This document shows positions 14,333 through 24,200 of a DNA stretch of 64,000 nt, in pieces. Source of the DNA: Parelaphostrongylus tenuis (taxonomy: Eukaryota; Nematoda; Chromadorea; Rhabditida; Metastrongylidae); the NCBI GenBank assembly GCA_019055375.1, contig JAHQIW010004619.1:124001-188000 (forward strand), read 5' to 3'. The notes under the pieces were generated by a model. The model saw only the letters and a program-made list of their open reading frames with translations, searched no databases and was not told where the DNA came from. A program made the position numbers and the translations under genes. Numbering within the stretch: position 1 is the first letter of the stretch; each line of letters opens with the position of its first letter.

Positions 14333-16152
14333 TCGAAATTGTGCATATCATTTGACAAATCATTACATATCATATCATATCATTAATAATCCTAGGATAT
14401 ATGTCGACTGCTTTGTATTGTCGCTGACATTTAGGTAGTGAGATGTGATCCTATTGGTGCGTTAATATTTCTCAATTTTCTACAGACTAACCATTTCAAC
14501 TACCTAAAAGTTGTTTTTCATTCAAATAAATTGATTCGGTATTCCTTTCGATTTGGCTCCAATTCATGTTTTTCTTTGTTCCCCTCTCTTATTTCATAGC
14601 AAAATAACCGGCAAACTTTTAAGCGCTTTATGGTTCTATTGCTTTATCAGTTGAAGTCATCGAAAGTCAGAATTTCATAGTCACTTACCCGACTGAAGAC
14701 GACTTCTTTCACGATACTGTGAATAGTGAGTTTTTGAGGGTTCTCAAAAGGTTTCTCACGACTTGAATAGTTGAATTATGCTAAGCGCTTTTGATTGACG
14801 TGTTTCATTCTGAAGCCCTGACCGTCTGCTGTGTGCGTTCCTCCTCGACTCTGTCATCTTCAGTTTTCGTTAAATTCTTTTCTACATACTTAATTTATGT
14901 GTTTAATTCCAATCAGGCACGTAAGTATCATGAATCGCAGTCTAATTAGTCGCAGTAGTCACCGATCATGTCAGTTATTTGTCAATTGCTAACGGGATTT
15001 CGCGTAACGCGTTGAGTTCAATGCATAGGTGACCAATGAAGAGTCAGTTGTGACCGTTATTGATCTTACTGCACTTATGAGCGGAGATAGTTCAACCTTC
15101 TAACTTCGAATAAAACATATTCAGATTCGTAGTCAAACTGATCTCTGCAGAAGAATAGCCACTAAATATTCAAGTTTTCGTCTTCCAAATTCAAATTCGC
15201 GTATCTTCCTACGATAAAGCTTCCAAGACTTACAAATATTTCATGTCCTGGTTTTTTTCATTCCATCATGGCTCATGTTTTCAACGGCCAAAGAGTTGAA
15301 GAAATAGGATTATGAGCAAGACATTTTATGCCTGCGAATGTGTTGATCTTTGCAGCTGTCGTATTTGCGCTGAAATTTCAAAAGCTTTGGTGAAATTCTT
15401 TGTTTTCTTCTCAAGCCAAGCACGTAGCTTCCATCGCAATCTATTTGAGAGGTGATGTTTCGACGTTTTTGCCTTCTTCAGAACCTGGAATGACCAGGTC
15501 GTCCACAACCCAGTCAACCGAACACCTCCATTTCTCAACAGAACAAATCACTTAACGTAGATTTAAGTCGCATCAAGTTCAAAAAAGCTTCAGCATACTC
15601 ATATTATCAAATTCTCAGTTGTGAGTCTTTGAAATCTCAGGGCTCCCCAATATTCGGTTTTGGGAAATTATCAACAGTCAACAGGGAACTCAGAGACTAA
15701 TACGCTAATGACCGTCTTTAGAAATAACCGATTTCTGTTTGGTCGAAACCACGCCTAAGAGGATTACGCTTTTGAAGTATAGTGGTGATCGTTAACGAAT
15801 TCAGTAGATGAAAATCTTGTTCTTGCGTTCTTCTCTTTGTGTGATGTCGTACTGTCAAGTAGTCTGTTGGAACTCACATCATTCACTGACGTTGTGTCGA
15901 ATATGGTCGAAAACACATTATTCTTATGCACTTTGCCGCCACTCGTTCGGGCGATGTTCATACGTCGTACTACGGCTTTGTACATTCAACCCATTACTGA
16001 CGCTTGTCTGATTTCAGATTTATCTTATGTGATTCGAATGAAGTTGGCGTAGTCCTGAACTGAAGTCTTATCTTCCTTTTCGTACGGGTACGTCTCTCTG
16101 ACTGTATTGGTGGTGTAACCGGTGAATCCTGGTGAACACACACACTCACATC
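14333..16152. other. Upstream region of the Atossa gene
   Basis: Holds the 15.45-kb repeat. CTGATTTCAG at 16008-16017 is a possible trans-splice or 5' UTR acceptor, but short upstream ATGs follow it. No promoter motif is evident. Confidence 0.4.
15450..15560 (-). repeat. Repeat with degenerate hammerhead-like end; second copy near 45.7 kb
   Basis: Minus strand AGGTT-CTGAAGA...GAAACATC-ACCT (15450-15486) resembles the hammerhead-like core with CGT changed to CAT. The adjoining bases to about 15560 (GAACCTGGAATGACC, then CAACCGAACACCTCC) recur in changed form at 45.73-45.85 kb (AACCTGAAATGATC, GCCGAACACTCC). A longer parent element therefore carries the motif near one end. Confidence 0.35.
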
Positions 16153-16834
16153 ATGAGCGACGAGTTGACGACAGAGATCGTGCAACTGATCGCCGCCTCT
16201 CGAGGAGCCGTCGGCAACTCAGTGGCTGCAAACTCGGCGCTATCACGGCCGTTTATTCCGAAGACACAGACCGCCAATGTTGTTCATGTTGAGGTAAGCT
16301 GAGGAGAATCACGTTCATAAAGTGAGAATCCCGCTATGGAGAAATGTGGGAAACTTTGTTGCTGATTGCTAAATTTCTAATTTCAGTCGTTTTTGTCAGT
16401 TTCATGAAATCTGGGTAAAAAATTGGTCTTGTGAAGATGTCTTTTGAACCGAAAAGTAACCGAATAGTATTCATTTTGATTGGCCGCATCTTCCGGTGAT
16501 GTGATGTTATAATAAACCCAGTAATGTAGAGTGGTGTGCAAAAACATTTGCGTCAGCTGGGAGTCGAACCCAGATCTCACTATTTCCGGAAGTGCGTGCT
16601 GAACCGCTGCACTACCCAGCTGACGCAAATGTTTTTTGCACACCACTTTACATTACTGGGTTTATTACAACCAAATGATGTTATTAGTTGACGAGACCTC
16701 ATTGGTTCATTGCAGACAATCATTGTACATTCGTCATGTGGAGAAAATTGTTCCCGTGCAATCACCATCGAGATGTGGACGATTCGACGAGCATGGAATT
16801 CGCAAGTGACGGTATGTCTCACATATGTGTAGAC

Positions 16835-16872
<38 letters not shown>

Positions 16873-17273
16873 GTACATATATATGTATATATACGTATAC
16901 ACATGTATATATATGTATACACATACATATACATATATATGTATATATATGTATATATATATATATACATATATGCACGTATGTATAAAGAATAAAGCTC
17001 TCGGCGTTGATCAATCCCGGAGGAGCGCACCATGCATTCGTCTTCGATTTTTAATTTCGTTTGAGGTGATAGAATGCTTATCTTGCTTTTACAATGACTC
17101 GCAGTGGCCTCTCTTGGACCGAGTGAGTACTGCTTATCCTCCAAGACAAGTCTGAGATCAGACTGGTACCATTTTACCGACCCCGGAGGGATGGATGGCT
17201 TGGTGAACCATGTGAATCGAACCATTGACCTCGTGTGCGACGCAAAGCACCTCTAACCACCGCGCCACATGTG

Positions 17274-17322
<49 letters not shown>

Positions 17323-18225
17323 AGCGCATGTGGCGCAGTGGTTAGAGGTGCTCTGCGTCGCACACGAGGTCAATGGTTCGACCTCGCGCTCATGGCTCAC
17401 CAAGCCATCCATCCCTCCGGGGTCGGTAAATTGGTACCAGACAGGTCTCAGACTTGCTGGGAGGATGAGCAGCACTGACTCGATTCAGCGGGAGGCCACC
17501 GCGAGTCATTGTAAAGGCCAGATATGCATTCAATCACCTCAAACGAAGTTAAAAATTGAAGTCGAATGCATGGCGCATCCCTCAGGGATTGATCAACGCC
17601 GAGAGCTTTATCCTTTATCCTTTATATATATATGTGCTTGTAAATATCTGTGAGTATACATACGAGGAAATCGTATAGCGCACTGGGTAGAGGTACTGTG
17701 CTTCAATGCAGTGACCAGTGAAGTAGTGTATGAGGAATCAAGGTGAACAGGACGCATATTCGAACACCTCTCCAGCACTCTTTGTAATCAGTCAGCTAAC
17801 GCTTTAGGGTCCACCTTAGCACGGTTACCACCAAGATGCGAAGGAGAATCATCTCGAACAGCATATCTATGGGATTCATGAAGAAAATGAAACTTTGAAG
17901 CAGCAATCGAAGCAACACTTGAAATTTTCAAAGACCTTTGTGGAGGATGAAGAGAAGGAAACGAATCGAATGCAAGTGCTGGGATCACGCCATTAAATTA
18001 TGGAGACGCTTCATGGGAAGAAGTATATATATATATATATATATATATATACTATATACATATATATACTATACTATATACTATACTATACTATACTATA
18101 CTATACTATACTATACTATACTATACTATACTATACTATACTATACTATACTATATACTATACTATACTATATATATACTATATATATATATATATACTA
18201 TATATATATATATATATATATATAC

Positions 18226-18262
<37 letters not shown>

Positions 18263-21200
18263 GTATATATACATATATATGTACGTATATACATATATAT
18301 ACATATACGTGCGTATATGCATGTACATATATGTACATGTGTATACATGAGTATATATCTACATGTATGTATATACTTGTCTACATAATGCATGTATAGA
18401 TGCGTACATATATATACATATGTAACATTTTGTCATTCTCTAGTTTTTTTTTTGTCACTAATGAGCTTGTAGGGTCTCGCTCCGATGTTCCTCAAAAATG
18501 CCATCAGATCTCATCTTCATTTCTCACAGTTAAATTCATGGATTTCTATGCAGAACGGTCGCTTACCGGATGGTGTATCATGCACGTATAGGTATATTCT
18601 TCTTAATTCGTTTTGTTTTATTTCAGTTGCCTATTGATTCTCAAAAATGATGGTACATTCCTTTCCTTAGTTCCTATATTTCAGTCGTGTGAGGTAGTTT
18701 TCAAATTGAAACAGAAGTTTCGTGGTATAGAAATACTACGCAATGTGAAATGAATAAAATGATATATCAAGTCCTATCACAAGATTTGTCGTTAGAGCAA
18801 TAAACACTGAATTTATTAACTGGAAGTTTTCAAGTTTTGCTTAACAACTCTATTCAATATATGTGCCATCAACCTGAACACATTTCCGCCATCTTCAGGT
18901 AACGAATCAATACTGCTTTGTGTAGATTTTTCTAAACTTTTATTTGGTACCGAATTTGTCCATGCTTGCTGCATTTTGACCACTCAGCGAAGCATTTGTC
19001 GCAATTTGATGCCTTATGAGTACGATTTGGGACGCGGTGCATACACAGACCGCCTTCGAGAACATCAACCGTGCAAGGGCTCAGGGATTTGTATCTAGGC
19101 GGATAGTGTTATACCGAAAGTAAGCTGAGAAAATCCTTGTTGCCTGACAGATGGCAAAAATGTGTTCAAGCTGATGCTGCATACTTTGAGTAGTATTGAT
19201 AAGCAACTTCAATAGCTTCTGCTCTGTGAATTTGATGTTTATTGTTCTAGTGCCAAAAGTTATGAGAAAACCTAATGGAAATGTTGAATGTGTGTCTGTA
19301 TATGTGTGGTATTCGTATGCGTGATATCCTCTATGTCAATTTGGTTAAAAGTCTGCAAGTATCAAAAATCATTCCTCGGGCGCCTCAATTGGCTAGCAGC
19401 GAAGTCTCTCTACTCATCGCGTTCTCATGAAAACGTTGATCATTGAACTTCGCTCTCAAAATGGGCATCGCGTTTTTTTTGATGAGGCTCATCCCTACTG
19501 TTTTTCCCTAAACGTGAGCGTACTCAGAGGTACCCTATTGGGCTCTTTCTTGTGATAGTGTTGATGCTGTTTTGATGAATCCGGCACCGAACTGCCTTCC
19601 ACGCACTTCCCAGTCATTGAGAAATTTTGTTCAAATCCTGGAGCGACATGCCTTTCGTGTGCTTTGAAGTGCACTCATACACATATGTATGACTATGTCT
19701 GCAAGTAGGCGCACCAAGAGTAAATCATTCCGGCACAGCAATGACAAAGAGCCGGCTCAGTGATACCACCACCTATGCATGAAAAATGACTTCAGATCCT
19801 GAAGAGAGAATTTATGGTTGGTCATTTATTTATGTCAGAATTCATCTTTCCGCCGTCGAACTAAGCAGAAGAGATGATGGAATCACCGAGCACACGTTTC
19901 CGGTGTGTCGAGTGGATCGCCAAAATGTGTTGGTTGTCTCCGTGAAGTACGTGAAAGCGGAACAAATGCCGGTACCTGATGGACTGTGCCTTACAATTGG
20001 GTGAGTCTTCTGGTTTATTGACGATAGTTTGCCAAGAGTATTGGGAATTCGTAGAAGAGATGGAAAAGAACAAATGTAGTTGAAGGTACTAGTTGTCCTA
20101 TAGAAAGCTATTGTAGTCCTTTCGTCTATTTTGTAATTTTCACGCGTTAGGTTTTTGTATGAAAAGGCTGCCAACAAATACATCAACTGCGGATAATAAA
20201 TGTGTTTCCGGAAAACGAACCTTTTTGGTGAAATCTTAATTCGACTAAGGTGGTCTTTGTTCTCCATCTATTCATTTGGTGTCTGGGAATTAGGAGTATG
20301 CGATATTGAGAAGTTTTTTGAATTTTTCTGAGAATCAATGCTCTAAAATGATAATGAAATGTTTCGTAGATACTCTAACGATTGACTTCTTTTTTCTTCA
20401 GTGTTCTTCCGATTGATCAGTGGCTTACGCCAAGTCCGCTTGAATCTCCAACTGACGGATGCCCATTGATTGCATCGTCTGAGGCTGTCACGATCTCCAG
20501 GTGATGTAGCTATATTTATCAATCTATTTATGGGCTAGTTAGAATGTATTTCCGTGCAGAGGGTATTTAGTATTGACAGTTAATGATTGCCCTGGTTGGA
20601 CGGCAACTAACCACAGTGATTTTGTCCATGTGAAAGAAAAATGTGAATTTGTGAAGAGTTCGGAGGACGTATCAGAACCTATATAGAAAGTCCGTCTTCG
20701 TGTGTTCGAGAGTAGTTTTTTTTAGGAATTCTGTAATAACCCTTTGAGTACGATGAGAGCGCGCCGCGAACCTCGCCTCGCCGCGCGCGGCATCGCTAAC
20801 CACTCAGAGCACTAGAGACTGTTTGTCGTGCGCAACGGGCTTGCGGCATGCTCTTGTCGTGCCCAAAAGGTTAACTGGTCTAATTGTTCTAATACCTCCA
20901 TCAAAGATAGTCGCAGATTTCATCGGATCAGGAACATATTCTCTGTTGCACATTGGATGCGTCCCGTATCATTACACTACGTTAGCAAGCATGTTCATAT
21001 AATTCTTTCTGTTCAGCGAGTTCACTTTACAATTTTAGTAACACTTGCTTCAGTAGATCTTCTGAAGAGTGATTAGAAGATTTGTGCTCATGTTCTTTCA
21101 ATATTCAACCATCATACAAACGAAAGATCCGTTCTTCGTTCCACATGACAGTAAGAAGTAGACGTGGGTGGTCTATGAAATTTTCAAAGCCCTCTAAATA

Positions 21201-24200
21201 TCTTTGGATCCTAGTTACGACTTTGGAAAAATCTCTATTTACAGTGACGTAGTACTGATATTTCAAGGTTGATAACTTAGCGACAGCAAGAAGCGTTAGA
21301 TGACGATCTGCGCAACAAACAGTGTCTTCTCTTAGAATATTTATTTGCTAGATCTTAAGAGTGCTAATAACGAGGGTCGTTGGTGGTTCGGAGCGCGAGA
21401 GATCTACATATCGACTGAGTCAATCCGATCATGTCAGTTATCGGTGAAAAATGCTGAATTTGTCGTGGAATTTGAAAGCTCACATTCATATAAAACAGGG
21501 TTTTAAAGAAGCTCAAGACAAGTTTATTAAGATTTTAACAACAATGTTATCGGCTAGTTGGAAAGGCGCTCTCAAGGTGTGTCTAAAAATCTATATTTTT
21601 ATGGCCTGCGTGTTTTGAGAAAGATTCTGGCACTTTGGGAAGCTCAGTTCAAGAAAATCTATGAACTGTAGTGTCCTTGATAATAAATAGTCCATAGTTG
21701 CACCGTTTTCATATTTCATAGATTAAATCTGTTTTCTCCCCAACTAATGATTCTTTTTAGTTTGAAACATAAACCTCTGCCACCTGCGTCACCACCTAGT
21801 CCAGATGGTCCTTCACCAAAGTTTTCAGCCATCGCTGGTCCGAATGATGAGGTAGAGTATTAGGCTGAAGATGCGTGTTTTTTGCGCGTGTTATCAAATC
21901 ACACCGCTTGGGATTTTCTCAAGGGATTTCGATTTCAAATGCAAGCACATCAACAGTATATCACTTTGTTTCTGATCAGAATTGTTCAGCGTCCTGCTCG
22001 TCGAGTTTTGTCGACACACTTGTTGTCGAGCAGGACTGAGAACCGACAGGACATGAGAGAGGTTGAGTTGCTGGGTGGCCGACTCCAGGTTGTACACAAT
22101 GATCGTGGGCGCCAGCGGACGAGAAACGGCAAATCCATGTTCAACAAGGTATTTACTAAAATACTCAGCGCAACTCAAATCATTGGTAATCGTTGTAAAT
22201 TTCATAGGTGAAAAGAATTCTTATTATGTAAATCTTAAGATCACCGGACTGCCATTGCAATCAAGTCCAGCGCCAGTGCCTCGCCAAAGAAAGTATGTGT
22301 GTTGTTCGCTCAGAAAGTAGTGCTTTTGCGCGCTAGTACTTTCTTATGGAATTTTCTCTCATTTCTTAATTAACACAACTCTTGCAGTAACCAATCAACG
22401 ACGGATATTGTACTGCCGGAATCACGACAAAACCGCCAAAAACCAAACTGTCTTCTGGGAAATTTCGAAGAAAGTGCACTGAATGGACGACTCAGACCCA
22501 TGAAGACACTCAGTGGCTTTAAATTACAATTAGGTAGGGCGGCTTGTTCGCTGTGATTTTCGGGATTCCAAGTATCTAATAAGACTTTAGTTGTTGAACT
22601 CTGTACCTTTGCAAGGTTGTATTATATGTTTGCAGATACATTATCTTCCTGTGATTTTAACTTTACCAGTAGTTCACGATCATTTAACCCCTTAAGTCCT
22701 AAATGACACGTATTTGCGCTATCGTTTGCAACGTGCCATCGCGCGCCAGGCTATCACATTGTCATCCGCCCAACTGCCACGTGAAAAATCAAAGGGGGTT
22801 CAGAGGGTCAATCGTAGAGTGATTTATATTTCTACTAACATTTTCCACTTTCATTGGTTGTGCTGCATATATAACGCATTGTGATAGTTTAGTTGCCATC
22901 TTGTTTTGTTACTATCAGAGGAGGAAGTGAACAAAAAGACAATTAAACAAAAATAGATGCAAAGGAGGGACGAAAAATACTTCTGACTGATCTATCTGAA
23001 TTAGCAGTAATCCTTTTTCTCGATTATTTTATAATGGTATATAACATGTTTTATTCTTTTTTTTCAGCCGCTTCCGGCTCCTTTTCTTCACCACATACAT
23101 CATTGCCAGTGACTGCCCATTTTTTCGATTCCAATGATCATGAAACAGCGCCATCACCATATTTGGTATGTTGCGGTGATTTCTGGCTAATATGGCGCAG
23201 AAATATCTTGTGTATTATTAATTTACTCGTAGAATTATTTGAACGATTTTTTTCCTAACTCACTCCATGACTTGTCATTGAAAATATTTAGGGTACGTGT
23301 TCGTTAGGCTCGCTAGGAAAACATGGCTATCGTGTGCCAAAGCAAGGGACCATCCAAGCTGTGCGTCATCTTTTTTCCTCTTATTTGCCAAGAGCATTCA
23401 AACCAATTGAAAATTTTCATGGTCATTTTGGTCTTGGAACCACATACAAATTGATAGCATACATTAATGCGAGCTATAAGCAAGCATATTTAGTGCTTTT
23501 TGATGTATTTCTCCTTCGCTTTCAGACACTCTTCAATCCTCAGGATACGGTAGTAAAAGTGTTTGTGGTTACATACGATGTGACTGATATGCCACAATCA
23601 TCACAGACTTTTATCCGACAGCGAACGTTCCTTGGAAACGACGACGACTCGAACGTTGACAAGCATCTTGTTAATCTCATACATTTGCGGTACGTAGAGA
23701 GTCGCGTAATTATTTGTCCTTTCTCTCTTCCTCATGATTTTCATCCTTTGAGCAACATTTCGTAGTAAATTATAAATATGTTTTTAGTTGGCTAAATCGG
23801 TCTTAGTCGTTGAGTAAAGGTATCAATATGAAAAGCAGGTACTTTTCCGTTATCTGCTCTCCGTTTCGACCCTTCAGAAAAAACTTATTCTGCGTTTGTT
23901 TGGGATGTTAAAGTAATAGTTTGATAGCTTGGATCAAAAGAACTTGAATGCTGTATTCCATCTCCAAAAAGACCCTGTTGTTGCTTTGAAGGAGCAAAAA
24001 TTAAAATTTCATTTCTCATTCAAAGATTTCTCTCCGACCAAAGCTTTTTTTTCAAAGATTTAGTAATTAATTGATATAGCAAATCCTAAAAATTCCAATG
24101 ATCTATTTGATTCTCAAAACGGACCTCGCATTTCGGTGTATTAGCCAAAAGAAGATTGGGTTTTGCAAACTGGATCGCTGCTATTATTCGCTCCTCACTT

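Noticed and set aside
18880..18905. CTGAAGATGGCGGAAATG on the minus strand as another hammerhead-like core
   Set aside because: No stem II, no stem III palindrome and no cleavage triplet at the right place.
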